Positions 43,335 to 54,998 of a stretch of DNA of 64,000 bases are shown here, piece by piece. The notes under the pieces are model-generated. The model searched no databases and was not told the origin of the DNA. It was given only the letters and a program-made list of their open reading frames with translations. The first letter of the stretch is position 1. Each line of letters starts with the position of its first letter. Both the position numbers and the translations under genes were made by a program. Source of the stretch: Arthrobacter sp. CAU 1506 (GTDB lineage: Bacteria; Actinomycetota; Actinomycetes; Actinomycetales; Micrococcaceae); the NCBI RefSeq assembly GCF_005047635.1, contig NZ_SUKC01000010.1, forward strand, positions 62,001 through 126,000, given 5' to 3'.

Positions 43335-44738
43335 TTAGGAAGCGATGGCGACGGCGGTGCCCGCGCGATGGCCGGTGGCCGGATGTCCCGGAAGGGTGTA
43401 ATGATGCCCGGGGCCGTACAGCTTCTCGCGGAGCGTCAACTGCGCGTCGGTGGGCTGCGGGGCTTCCGCCGCGAGCCCTTGGCGGCGCAGTTCGGGCAGG
43501 GCGTGCTCGATGAAGTGCTTCCAACTGTCGGGCTTGGTGGCGTAGCTGAGGTTGATGCCGTCCACGTCCGCCTCGTCGCGCCAGCGCCTGATGTCGTCCG
43601 CGACAGTGCTGGGCGAGCCCACAATGGTGCTTCCGGTGCCGCCAATCCCGAGGAACTCGGCGACGGCCCGCGGCGTCCACACCCGGTCCGGATCGGCCTT
43701 GGAGAACATGTCCACGATCGATTGCACGCCGCGGGTTTTGACGTGCTGCAGCGGCGCGTCAAGATCTGCCTCGGACAGGTCGATGCCCGTCCAGCCGGCA
43801 AACCGTGCCAGGGCACCTGCGAGGCTGACCTGGGCGCGGGCCTGGTCATGCAGCGCGGACGCCTCTTCATCGGTAGGCGCCACGATGACCGTCAGCAGGA
43901 CCACCACCTTGATGTCGTAGGGCCCGCGGCCGTTTTCGACGGCGGCCTGCCGGATCTTCTCCACGCTGCGGCGGGCTTGTTCCACCGAGACCGCGTTGAT
44001 GAACACGGCCTCGGCGTGGCGTCCGGCGAAGGCCATCCCACGCGGAGAGGATCCGGCCTGGAACAGCACGGGAGTTCTTTGCGGGGACGGCTCGCACAGA
44101 TGGATGCCGGGAACGGAGAAGTACTTGCCGCTGTGCTTGATGGGGTGCACGCGGGCCGGATCGACGAAGGTGGCTCCCTGCTGGTCACGGACGACGGCGC
44201 CGGGCTCCCACGACTGCTCCCACAGTTTGTAGAGGACCTCCATGTATTCCTCGGCCAGCTCATAGCGTTCGTCGTGCTCAAGCTGCTGCGACAAGCCCAC
44301 GTTCCGTGCCGCGGACTCCGAATACGAGGTGACGATATTCCATCCCACGCGTCCGCCGGTCAGGTGGTCCAGTGTGCTGAAGCGCCGCGCCATTAAGTAC
44401 GGCGGCTCGTAGGTCAACGAGGACGTGACACCGAAGGTGAGTCTCTCGGTCACCGCCGCCATCCCGCTGACCAGCAGCAGCGGGTCGTTGATCGGGAACT
44501 GCGCGGCATCGCGCAACGCAGCATCCGGACGGCCTTCGTACACATCGTGGTAGCCGATGGTGTCGGCCAAGAAGATCCCGTCGAACCCGGCGGCTTCGAG
44601 CGTCCGGGCCAGGTCCTTCCAGTACGCCAGGTCCTTGTAGCGGTGGCCCTGGTCCGCCTCGTTGCGCCACGACCCGGCGGTGAGATGGGCCGGGGAGTTG
44701 GTATCGAAGGCGAAGAGGCTCAGGGGTTGGTCTTTCAT
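43335..44738 (-). CDS. FMNH2-dependent monooxygenase, NtaA/SnaA/DszA family
   Basis: The 467-residue protein has the family pattern LFAFDTNSPAHLTAGSWR at the start, GFDGIFLADTIGYHDVYEG near residue 45 (in parts), LTFGVTSSLTYEPPYLMARR, WNIVTSY near residue 137 and a QAGSSPRGMAFAGRHAEAVF FMN-phosphate region near residue 225. Relatives oxidise nitrilotriacetate, dibenzothiophene sulfone and similar substrates, using FMNH2 from a separate reductase, which here is in the same operon. ATG 44738 has AAGGAAG 11 bases upstream. It is the first gene of the operon and lies divergent from iclR across a strong palindromic operator. Confidence 0.9.
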   Translation of the reverse strand: MKDQPLSLFAFDTNSPAHLTAGSWRNEADQGHRYKDLAYWKDLARTLEAAGFDGIFLADTIGYHDVYEGRPDAALRDAAQFPINDPLLLVSGMAAVTERLTFGVTSSLTYEPPYLMARRFSTLDHLTGGRVGWNIVTSYSESAARNVGLSQQLEHDERYELAEEYMEVLYKLWEQSWEPGAVVRDQQGATFVDPARVHPIKHSGKYFSVPGIHLCEPSPQRTPVLFQAGSSPRGMAFAGRHAEAVFINAVSVEQARRSVEKIRQAAVENGRGPYDIKVVVLLTVIVAPTDEEASALHDQARAQVSLAGALARFAGWTGIDLSEADLDAPLQHVKTRGVQSIVDMFSKADPDRVWTPRAVAEFLGIGGTGSTIVGSPSTVADDIRRWRDEADVDGINLSYATKPDSWKHFIEHALPELRRQGLAAEAPQPTDAQLTLREKLYGPGHHYTLPGHPATGHRAGTAVAIAS

Positions 44739-44782
44739 AGCAGCGACACTTCCTTGCACCATTGAAAAGAGGAGGGCTGTAT

Positions 44783-44807
44783 GTTCAGTATCTGAACGTG
44801 GCGTTCA
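44783..44807. promoter_or_regulatory. Overlapping palindromes, candidate IclR operator
   Basis: GTTCAGTATCTGAAC (44783-44797) and TGAACGTGGCGTTCA (44793-44807) are each perfect 6-3-6 inverted repeats and share the central TGAAC, giving three GTTCA-type half-sites in 25 bp. The site lies between the monooxygenase operon (start 45 bp away) and the iclR start (97 bp away). IclR-type regulators bind such short palindromes, often as pairs of dimers. Confidence 0.7.
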
Positions 44808-44903
44808 ATTTATCCCTGCGTGCGAGTAGTGTCAATGGTTCGGGACGTAAGGTGGTACTGCCCGCCACAACACGGCCCCTACGGCCGGGAGGAACCCAAG
44901 ACC

Positions 44904-45692
44904 ATGACGGAGACAGAACCGCTCGCGGAGGGCGCTGACGCGCCGGACCTCGCCAACAAGTCCGTGGTCAAAGCCATGGCGCTGCTGCGCGAGCTGGGTC
45001 GCCACCCGCAGGGAATCACCGTCACCGAGCTGGCCCAGCACGTGGGCCTGAGCCGCCCCACGGCGTTCCGGCTGCTGTTGAGCATGGAGCAGGTCGGGTT
45101 CGTCGACCGGACCGACAACAACTACACGCTTGGCTGGGAAGTGGCACGACTCGGGCGTCTGGCCGACCCGACGGCGGGCGTGGGTGCGAAGGTCCAGCCA
45201 ATCCTTGAGCGGTTCGCCCAGGAGATCAACGAGACCGCAACGTTTGCACTGAACAAGAGCGCCACGGAGTACGACCTCATCGCCGAGGCGTCAGCGTCGA
45301 GGATGCTCAGCGTTTCGCAACTGTATGTCCACCGCCAATATCCGTTGTACGCGAGTGCGACCGGCAAAATCCTGCTGGCCGACCTGGACGACGACAAGAT
45401 CGTCCAACTGCTGCCCGAAAAGCTCACCCCGATCACTCGGCGGACGATCACCGACCGCGGCGTCCTGCTGCAGGAGATCCACGAAGTCCGGCGGAACGGG
45501 TACTCCGTCCTGGACAACGAACTCGAGGAAGGCCTCTTTGCCGTGGCCGTCGCCGTCCGGGATGCCGACGGATTCCTCCTCGGCGGACTCACGGCGACGG
45601 GGCCGGACCAGCGGTTGAAATCCGGCCGCCTGCCCAGCATCGTGGAGAACCTGCACGTCACGGCCGAGAAAATCGCCAAGGCCCTCGGCTAG
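44904..45692 (+). CDS. IclR-family transcriptional regulator
   Basis: The 262-residue protein has an N-terminal winged HTH (GITVTELAQHVGLSRPTAFR in about residues 42-65), then GFVDRTDNNYTLGWEV. The C-terminal GAF-like effector domain has the family blocks YASATGKILLA and RRNGYSVLDNELEEG, near residues 150 and 200. It is divergent from the flavin monooxygenase operon and probably represses or activates it through the palindromes at 44783-44807. The ATG at 44904 has GGAGG 12 bases upstream; an upstream in-frame ATG has no family sequence. Confidence 0.92.
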   Translation: MTETEPLAEGADAPDLANKSVVKAMALLRELGRHPQGITVTELAQHVGLSRPTAFRLLLSMEQVGFVDRTDNNYTLGWEVARLGRLADPTAGVGAKVQPILERFAQEINETATFALNKSATEYDLIAEASASRMLSVSQLYVHRQYPLYASATGKILLADLDDDKIVQLLPEKLTPITRRTITDRGVLLQEIHEVRRNGYSVLDNELEEGLFAVAVAVRDADGFLLGGLTATGPDQRLKSGRLPSIVENLHVTAEKIAKALG

Positions 45693-45880
45693 GCCGGAGA
45701 CTACGAGCGCCGTCGTACTGAGAAACGTGCCGGCAGGTGTGCGCTCTGCTCCAAGCTTCATGCATCGGTTCACAAGAAGGAGTGGTCGCCGGAGCGTAAC
45801 GTCGGTGGCTCCACCATCGTCCGTGCAGGGGCAGTCCACGCGGCGCAGTCCCGGGCGCACTTGAGAGCCAAGGAGAAATC

Positions 45881-47587
45881 ATGACCGCAGGGGAACCGAT
45901 CGACTACATCGTCGTCAACGGCGTGATCTACACCAGCGATCCCCAGCAGGAATGGGCCGAGGCGTTCGCGGTCTCCGCCGGGAAAATCGCGGCGGTCGGA
46001 ACCGAGGATGCCGTCCGCCGTTTGGCAACGGACGAAACGCCGACGATCGATCTCGCCGGACGTTTCGCCATGCCGGGCCTGGTGGACGTCCATGCCCATC
46101 TGGGACTGGGTGGCCGCCAGCAAGCGTTCGAGTTGCCGATCCTGCCCACCGATTCGGTTCCCGAGATCCTGGCCAAGGTGCGGGCATGGACGGAGCGGCT
46201 CCAGCCCGGCAAATGGGTCGTCGGAGGCATTGTGGGCTCCACGGTGATCGACGACCTCACCACCGACGATCTGGAAGCCCTGGACGACGCCGCCCAAGGC
46301 CACCCGGTGATGCTCCGCGACGATTCGATGCATAATCGCTGGGTCAACTCCCGGGCGCTGGACATCATGGGAGTAACGGCCGATTCGCCCGATCCCGACG
46401 GCGGGTCCTATGTGCGGAATGCCGACGGGGAACTCACCGGCGTCCTGTACGAGCTGGCCGGAAATCTGGCCGAGTCGGCTGTGGCGGAAGCGGTTGAAGA
46501 TCCGGCCGCGCACAATGCCACCGCCATCAAGACCGCTGTACACACCCTGAACTCCTTCGGCATCACCGCCGTCCAGGAGGCAGCCACCATGGACTACGCC
46601 CTGGAGACCCTGCACCGCCTTGACGAGCAGCGGCAACTCACCGCCCATGTGGTCGCGTCCATGCCGTCCCGCACCTTCATTGAACCCGGCATCACCGGGG
46701 CGGAGCTGTACGACGTCGGTGCCCGCCACCGGAGCGCCCATGTGCGGCCGGACTTCTCCAAGTATGTGTTGGACGGGGTGCCGATGACCCGGACCAGCGC
46801 CATGCTGCATCCGTACATCTGCAGCCACCACAGCCACGACCGCGACTTCACCGGGGAGCCGCTGTGGGGGCTCGACGAGCTGGTGGAATCGCTGGAGGAT
46901 CTGGTGGACCGGGGGCTGCACGCGAAGCTGCATGCCACCGGCGATGCTGCGGTCCGCCGGGTCCTCGACGCTGTGGAGCGGGTCCGTGCAAGCCGCGGGG
47001 AGGGGCCGATCTTCCAGATCGCCCACGTGGAATACATCGACGAAGCCGACCTGCAGCGCTTCGCCGAGCTCGGTGTTGTCCCCGACGCGTCGCCCTACCT
47101 CTGGTTCCCCTCGGTGATCCAGGAAAGCATTGCCAAGCAGATCCCAGCGGAGACCTTCGATAAGTCGTGGCCGCTGCGGGACCTCTTCGAGTCCGGTGCA
47201 CTGGTGAGCGGCGGCTCCGACTGGCCCTGCGCGGCGCCCACGCCCGACCCCTGGACCGGATTGGCGACCATGGTGACCCGGCGAAATCCGGATTCAACGG
47301 TTCAGGGAGAACTCAACGCCGGCCAGTCCATCGGGATCCAGCAAGCCGTGGCAGCCTTCACCCGCAACCCGGCCGCCGCCATGGGGCTCGGAGAGGTGAC
47401 AGGAACTCTCCGCCCCGGGCTGTCCGCGGATTTCATCGTGCTGGACCGCAACGTTCTCACCGAGAACCCGGCCGCAATCCACCAGACCACGGTGCTTCAG
47501 ACGTACTTTGAGGGCCGGCTGGTCTACGAGGCAGCCGGCGAGGATGCGGCAGGTGTGGCCGCCGGTCTGGCCGGAAGCGCCAGGTAA
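45881..47587 (+). CDS. Amidohydrolase (YtcJ/amidohydrolase-3 type)
   Basis: The 568-residue metal-dependent amidohydrolase has HAHLGL at residues 69-74 (His ligands), Lys in FSKYVLDG near residue 290 (possible carboxylated lysine), HATGD near residue 345, HVEYID near residue 382, and GSDWP near residue 446 with the conserved Asp. It could deaminate or hydrolyse an imine, imide or amide. It follows iclR by 188 bp on the same strand, so it may be a later gene of the same regulon. AAGGAGA precedes the ATG. No substrate is evident. Confidence 0.88.
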   Translation: MTAGEPIDYIVVNGVIYTSDPQQEWAEAFAVSAGKIAAVGTEDAVRRLATDETPTIDLAGRFAMPGLVDVHAHLGLGGRQQAFELPILPTDSVPEILAKVRAWTERLQPGKWVVGGIVGSTVIDDLTTDDLEALDDAAQGHPVMLRDDSMHNRWVNSRALDIMGVTADSPDPDGGSYVRNADGELTGVLYELAGNLAESAVAEAVEDPAAHNATAIKTAVHTLNSFGITAVQEAATMDYALETLHRLDEQRQLTAHVVASMPSRTFIEPGITGAELYDVGARHRSAHVRPDFSKYVLDGVPMTRTSAMLHPYICSHHSHDRDFTGEPLWGLDELVESLEDLVDRGLHAKLHATGDAAVRRVLDAVERVRASRGEGPIFQIAHVEYIDEADLQRFAELGVVPDASPYLWFPSVIQESIAKQIPAETFDKSWPLRDLFESGALVSGGSDWPCAAPTPDPWTGLATMVTRRNPDSTVQGELNAGQSIGIQQAVAAFTRNPAAAMGLGEVTGTLRPGLSADFIVLDRNVLTENPAAIHQTTVLQTYFEGRLVYEAAGEDAAGVAAGLAGSAR

Positions 47588-47606
47588 GCAGAGCGGACCT
47601 GCTGCA

Positions 47607-48095
47607 CTAGCCGGCGCTGCCTCCTCGCTTCAGAAAGGCGGCGAGATTCGCCAGGGAGGAGGCCAGCCCGGCTACGTGGTCGGTGGATGAAATGCCCGGC
47701 GGAACATTCGTGGCGGCTACGCTCACCAGTGTTCCTTCCGATTGCGCCTGCAGCTCCCACGTCATGGTCATCGTCCCGGCGAAGCCGGCCTCGTCGGACA
47801 TGAACCTGATCAGCTGCACGAGTTTCTCGCCCGGGACCAGGTCAACGAACTCGACGTTGGTGACGTCCGTGGTGTCGGAGGTCTTTCCGAGGCCGGAGGC
47901 GTCCAGATAGGTCAGGACCATGCGGAAACCGCCGCCCACCCCCGGAGTGAAGTGCTCCACGCGGGCCACCATGCCCTCCGGCGGCAACCATTTTTCCAGG
48001 CTGTCGGGGTCGGTCAGGGCACTGTAGATCGTCGACGGCGGCGCGCTGATCAACAGGCTTCCCCGATCGACCCTGTGGGCGTTCTCGTCCATCAT
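47607..48095 (-). CDS. SRPBCC (AHSA1/START-like) domain protein
   Basis: The 162-residue protein opens with ISAPPSTIYSALTDPDSLEKWLPP, the AHSA1 signature, and continues through GGGFRMVLTYLDASGLGKTSDT (in parts). A helix-grip fold gives a hydrophobic ligand pocket; roles range from polyketide cyclisation to co-chaperone work. ATG 48095 (or the next ATG, three bases on) has AGAGGCAGG upstream. It converges with the amidohydrolase and is divergent from xdhA. Confidence 0.85.
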   Translation of the reverse strand: MMDENAHRVDRGSLLISAPPSTIYSALTDPDSLEKWLPPEGMVARVEHFTPGVGGGFRMVLTYLDASGLGKTSDTTDVTNVEFVDLVPGEKLVQLIRFMSDEAGFAGTMTMTWELQAQSEGTLVSVAATNVPPGISSTDHVAGLASSLANLAAFLKRGGSAG

Positions 48096-48343
48096 CCTGC
48101 CTCTGCGCGTCGGCGGTCTTGGGCCTTGACTGGCTTCGAGGGTAGCAGGCGCGCCGCTTTCGGTGGGGCGCGAGCCCGCCAAACGGCGGAAGCCGGGGCT
48201 CGCCGTCGTGCTCTGAAATGAGTGTTTCCTGGCAGCCATTCCCATGCCGGTCGTGACGTTTTATCATGGGCAGTTACGGTGACCAGCCGGCCGGGGAGTG
48301 CTGAGATCCAGCCCGTGTTCCGACGGCGGAGGAGCGTGAGGCA

Positions 48344-49797
48344 ATGGAGCCGCATGAGGTGAAGGTCAACGGCGTGCCACGGGTGTTGGCCGCCGGACCG
48401 CAGGTCAGCCTGCTTGACTGGCTGCGCGGCCAAGGGCTGACCGGGGCCAAGGAAGGCTGCGCCGAAGGGGAATGCGGCGCGTGCGCGGTGCTGGTGGCGC
48501 GCGAGGACGGGCCGGACCGCACCCGCTGGACGGCCGTCAACTCCTGCCTGCCGGCGGCGCTGGCCTTCGACGGCGGGGAAGTGGTCACGTCCGAAGGGCT
48601 GGGACGCGCTCCGGGGGCCTGCAGCGCCGAGGAGCTCCACCCGGTCCAGCGCGAAATGGCGGACCGCGGCGGCTCCCAGTGCGGCTACTGCACGCCCGGC
48701 TTTGTCTGTGCCATGGCGGCCGAGTACTACAGGCCCGAACGGCAGCCCGCCGCGGAAGAGCGGGAGCCTTGCCACGGCCCCAACGGGTTTGACCTGCACG
48801 CGCTGAGCGGAAACCTGTGCCGCTGCACCGGCTACCGGCCCATCCGCGACGCGGCCTACGCCCTCGGCGCGCCGGCCGAGGCGGATCCGCTGGCCGCCCG
48901 ACGTGAGGCATCGGCTCCTGCCGCCAAACGGACCCGGTTCGTCTCCAGCGGGACCGAATTCATCCGTCCCGAAACGCTGCAGGAGCTGTTGAACCGGCTG
49001 GAGCAGGATCCCGACGCCGTCCTGGTGGCCGGGGCCACCGACGTCGGGGTTGAACGCAACCTGCGGCACAGCCGCCCGCGGTTAGTGTTGGCCATTGATC
49101 GGCTGGAGGAGCTGCGCGGCCTGGACATCGCGACCGAGTACGTGGAGATCGGCGCCGCCCTCGCGCTGAGCGAAGTCGAGCAGGGGCTGGGCGGACGGGT
49201 GCCGCTGTTGAGCGAGCTCTTCCCGCAGTTCGCTTCCCGGCTGATCCGGAACAGCGCCACGCTCGGCGGCAATCTCGGCACCGGGTCTCCGATCGGCGAC
49301 GCCGCGCCGGTCCTGCTGGCCCTCGACGCCACCCTGCTGCTCACTTCACCGCGAGGTGAGAGGTCAGTGGCGCTCGCCGATTACTTCACCGGCTACCGCC
49401 AGACCGCGCGCGAACCGGACGAGATCATCCGCGCCGTTCGGGTGCCGCTGCCGCTGGCTCCGATCACGGCGTTCCACAAGGTGGCCAAGCGGAGATTCGA
49501 CGATATCTCCTCGGTGGCCGTCGCGTTCGCGGCCAGGTTCGACGGCGCCGTCGTCGCCGATGTGCGGATTGGGCTGGGCGGCATCGCCGCGACGCCGCTG
49601 CGGGCCAAGGCCACCGAGGATGCGCTGGCCGGCAGGGAACTGACCCGGGAGAGCGCGGCGGAGGCAGCCGCTGTCCTGGCATCCGAGGGCACCCCAATGG
49701 ACGACCACCGGGCCAGCGCCCGCTACCGCGCCGCAATGCTGGAGCAGGCGATGCTGCGGTTCTATGCCGACAACGCGCCGGAACTGGAGGTGATCCG

Positions 49798-49801
<4 letters not shown>
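48344..49801 (+). CDS. xdhA: Xanthine dehydrogenase, iron-sulfur/FAD subunit
   Basis: The 485-residue subunit has the plant-type [2Fe-2S] cluster (GCAEGECGAC at residues 38-47, then NSCLPA), a second cluster (SQCGYCTPGF and LCRCTGYRPI), and an FAD domain from about residue 200 (VLVAGATDVGVE, then NSATLGGNLGTGSPIGD near 310-330). The chain passes electrons from the molybdenum site to NAD. It overlaps xdhB by four bases (GTGA). Substrate is probably hypoxanthine or xanthine; the family also includes other N-heterocycle hydroxylases. Confidence 0.92.
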
Positions 49802-52175
<2,374 letters not shown>

Positions 52176-52179
<4 letters not shown>

Positions 52180-53018
52180 TGGACTGGCTGGCTGCGGTGC
52201 AGAACCTGCGCGACGACGGACGACCCGGTGTGCTTGCCACCGTGGTCTCCGTGCGGGGTCACGCGCCCCGCGAGGCCGGCGCCAAGATGGTCATCGCCGC
52301 AGACGCTCTCTGGGACAGCATCGGCGGCGGGAACCTTGAGGCCGAAGTGATCGACCGGGCCCGCCGCATGATCGCCGATGCGGCCGAAGCGCCCGAAACC
52401 CTGACGTTTGCGCTCAACGAGCACGCGGCGAACCAGCATGGACGCCAGTGCTGCGGCGGCGAAGTGCGGGTCCTGCTGGAGCCGCTGCGCCATGATCCGG
52501 TGGTGGCAATTTTCGGCGTCGGGCACGTGGGGTTCGAGCTGGCCCGGATCCTCTCCCGGCTGCGCCTGCGCCTGCACCTGACCGACAGCCGGGCCGGGCA
52601 GCTCGATCCGCTCCGGCTGGCCGACGTGACTGCCGGCAGCGCCACCGTCACGGTCCACCACACCCCGGCACCGGAGACTGTGCTGCAGGCCTTGCCGGCC
52701 GGCTCGCACGTTTACATCATGACCCACGACCACGCCGAGGACTTCCTGCTGTGCGACGCCGCACTGCGCCGGGGCGGCCTGGATGTGGGCCTGATCGGCT
52801 CGACGGCAAAATGGGCCCGGTTCCGGCAGCGGCTCCGCGCGGAAGGGCATGACGACGTCGACTCCATCCGCTGCCCCATCGGCTTGCCCGGCACCGGCGG
52901 AAAGGCGCCCGCCGCCATCGCCGTCGGGGTCGCCGCGGAACTGCTCGGCAGGCTGGGCAGCGCAGTGCCGGAAGCTTCCGGGCCGGCGCCCCGCGCGGTT
53001 TCGAAGCTTCCGGAATAG
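52176..53018 (+). CDS. xdhC: Molybdenum cofactor insertion/sulfuration protein XdhC
   Basis: The 280-residue protein supplies sulfurated molybdenum cofactor to the XdhB subunit. It has VVSVRGHAPREAGAKM near residue 25, GGGNLE near 50 and the Rossmann-like FGVGHVGFELARIL near 112, the usual XdhC order. It also has the Cys-rich NQHGRQCCGGEVR block near residue 90. ATG 52176 overlaps the xdhB stop by four bases. It faces a convergent D-2-hydroxyacid dehydrogenase. Confidence 0.92.
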
Positions 53019-53047
53019 CCGGCACCGAGGGCGGCTCCCAAACAGGT

Positions 53048-54079
53048 CTAGGACGGCGCGGCGAAGCCCAGCTTCTTGTCGATCACGTTCTCCAGCGGCT
53101 GCTGCTGGGCGTAGCGGCCGAAGTTGTCCGCGAACTGCCCGGCGAGCTGCGGCAACCAGCCCCGGGCGTCGCCGCTCAGGTGAGGGGAGATGATCACGTT
53201 ATCCATCGACCACAACGGGTGGTCGGCCGGCAGCGGTTCGACGTCGAACACGTCCAAGGCAGCTCCGGCGATGGCTCCGGCCTGCAACGCCTCCACCAAT
53301 GCCTGGGTATCCACGCTGGCACCGCGGCCCACGTTGATCAGCCGGGCCGTGGGCTTCATGGCCTTCAGCACGGGGGCATCGATGAGGTGCCGCGTCTGTT
53401 CGGTCAACGGTGCCACCATCACCACCCAGTCAAAGCCACCGACGACGTCGGCCAGCTCGGACGATGCGTATATCTCGCCGAAATCCTCATCACCGCTGCG
53501 GGAGGTGCGCCCGGCCCCAGCGACGTGCAGGCCCATGGCTTTGAGCACGCGGGCAATCTCGCGGCCGATCGACCCGGTGCCGACGATGAGCGCCCGGCCG
53601 GATTCCAGCCGTTCGGTTTCCCTGTGCTGCCAGGTCCGCTCCCGCTGCAGAGACAGCAGGCCCGGCAGGTTCTTGGCGAAAGCCAGCATCCCGGCGAGCA
53701 CGAACTCCGCCATCGGACGGTCGAAGATGCCGCGGGCGTTGGTGACCACCACGCCTGATTCCCGCAAGTCGTCGAACAGGAGCTTGTCCACGCCGGCGGC
53801 CACCACGTGAATCCACTCCAGCGAGCCGGCGGCATGCCAGGCATCCTCCAGCGCGGAGGAGAAGAAGTCCCAGAGCAACAGCACCTGCGCCCCCTCCAGC
53901 GCCTCGGCCAGTTGGTCCGCAGTGGCATACCGGACTTCGGCGGCAGCTTCCACATCCTCCATGCCCGGCGGGAGGTTGTCCTTGTACAGCACGGCGACCA
54001 CCGGCTTGTCGGTCGGCCTCGGGGCGGTCTCCCGGTCGCCGGCCTCGAAGGCCTGGTGTTCCGTCAAGGTCTCCTGCAT
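53048..54079 (-). CDS. D-isomer-specific 2-hydroxyacid dehydrogenase
   Basis: The 343-residue protein has the NAD motif GTGSIGREIA near residue 155 and the catalytic triad of the family: Arg in INVGRGASVD (about 245), Glu in LDVFDVEPLP (about 272) and His in ISPHLSG (about 293). It reduces or oxidises a D-2-hydroxy acid, substrate unknown. ATG 54079 is chosen over the ATG three codons earlier because GGAGG then lies nine bases upstream. Confidence 0.88.
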   Translation of the reverse strand: MQETLTEHQAFEAGDRETAPRPTDKPVVAVLYKDNLPPGMEDVEAAAEVRYATADQLAEALEGAQVLLLWDFFSSALEDAWHAAGSLEWIHVVAAGVDKLLFDDLRESGVVVTNARGIFDRPMAEFVLAGMLAFAKNLPGLLSLQRERTWQHRETERLESGRALIVGTGSIGREIARVLKAMGLHVAGAGRTSRSGDEDFGEIYASSELADVVGGFDWVVMVAPLTEQTRHLIDAPVLKAMKPTARLINVGRGASVDTQALVEALQAGAIAGAALDVFDVEPLPADHPLWSMDNVIISPHLSGDARGWLPQLAGQFADNFGRYAQQQPLENVIDKKLGFAAPS

Positions 54080-54307
54080 CTCGGCCATCCTCCACCTTTT
54101 CCGTTGCCGCATGGGCCCTGGGCTCGGGGCCGTGACCATCCTAGAGGAGTGCGCGGTGTCGGAGCTCAGAACTGCGCGGCGTCGAGGAGGGCCCGCGATG
54201 CGCTCAAACATCCGGTTGCCGTTGAATGATTCCGTGGGCACCTGTCAGCGCACCGCTTGCAGGGCCGCCAAGAACGGGACGGGAGTGCGGTCCTACCACC
54301 CAGGCTG

Positions 54308-54997
54308 TCACCTGCGGGGCGGCTGGTTGCCTTTGGTCTTGAGTTCTCCCAGCTGGCCCTCGACTTCGGCGCTGGCCTCCAGCCATTCGAACGCGGCCTG
54401 TACCTGGGGCGAATCCGGGTCCGACCAGGCGATTTCATTCCGGGCCGCGGCCTCTGCCTCGATCCGACGGGTCTCGCGCTCGGCCTCGCGGGCAGCCGAC
54501 TGCATGTCGGTTGCGCTGCCGGCTGCTGCCGACGCGGCCTGCTGCATGCCCAGCGTGGCCTGGGCCACGCTGTGGCGGGCTTGCAGAGCCTGGAACTGCA
54601 TCCGGCTTTCGTCGATCCGGAGGGACAGCCGGCCCAGCTCGCCGTTCAGTTGCCGCCACTGTTCGGCCATGCGCTCGTACTGGCGGGAGAGCGCTTGCAC
54701 GCGCTTGGACGCGGTGATGCTGCGGTGCAGGGCCTCGCGGGCGCCGTCGTCGTCGCCCCTGGCCACGCACTCTTCGGCGTAGCGGTCGCAGTAGGCCTGC
54801 TCGGCTTTGGCCTCGTCAAGCAGCAACTCGATCCGCCGGCAGTCAGCGGCGATGTCGGCAACGCTGCGGCGGGCTTGGTCCACGGCGTCGTACTGCTGTT
54901 GCTGGCTTGCAGCGATAGTGGCCATCGGATCCACCGGCGGTTCTTTGGCGGTGCGGTTGGCACGGATAATGCGTCCGATACGGCGTTTGATGGACAC
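54308..54997 (-). CDS. PspA/IM30-family membrane-associated coiled-coil protein
   Basis: The 229-residue protein is almost wholly helical with Gln/Arg/Ala/Glu heptads, opening MSIKRRIGRIIRANRTA with the amphipathic N-terminus of PspA-like proteins. PspA binds stressed membranes and forms rods or scaffolds. It starts with GTG one base after the stop of a membrane-anchored gene, so the pair is translationally coupled. AGGAG lies six bases upstream. No PspB, PspC or PspF is nearby. Confidence 0.82.
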   Translation of the reverse strand: MSIKRRIGRIIRANRTAKEPPVDPMATIAASQQQQYDAVDQARRSVADIAADCRRIELLLDEAKAEQAYCDRYAEECVARGDDDGAREALHRSITASKRVQALSRQYERMAEQWRQLNGELGRLSLRIDESRMQFQALQARHSVAQATLGMQQAASAAAGSATDMQSAAREAERETRRIEAEAAARNEIAWSDPDSPQVQAAFEWLEASAEVEGQLGELKTKGNQPPRR

Positions 54998-54998
54998 A

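Noticed and set aside
45693-45880. TGCCGGCA palindrome between iclR and the amidohydrolase as a second IclR site
   Set aside because: It does not resemble the GTTCA half-sites at 44783-44807, and such palindromes are common by chance at this GC content.
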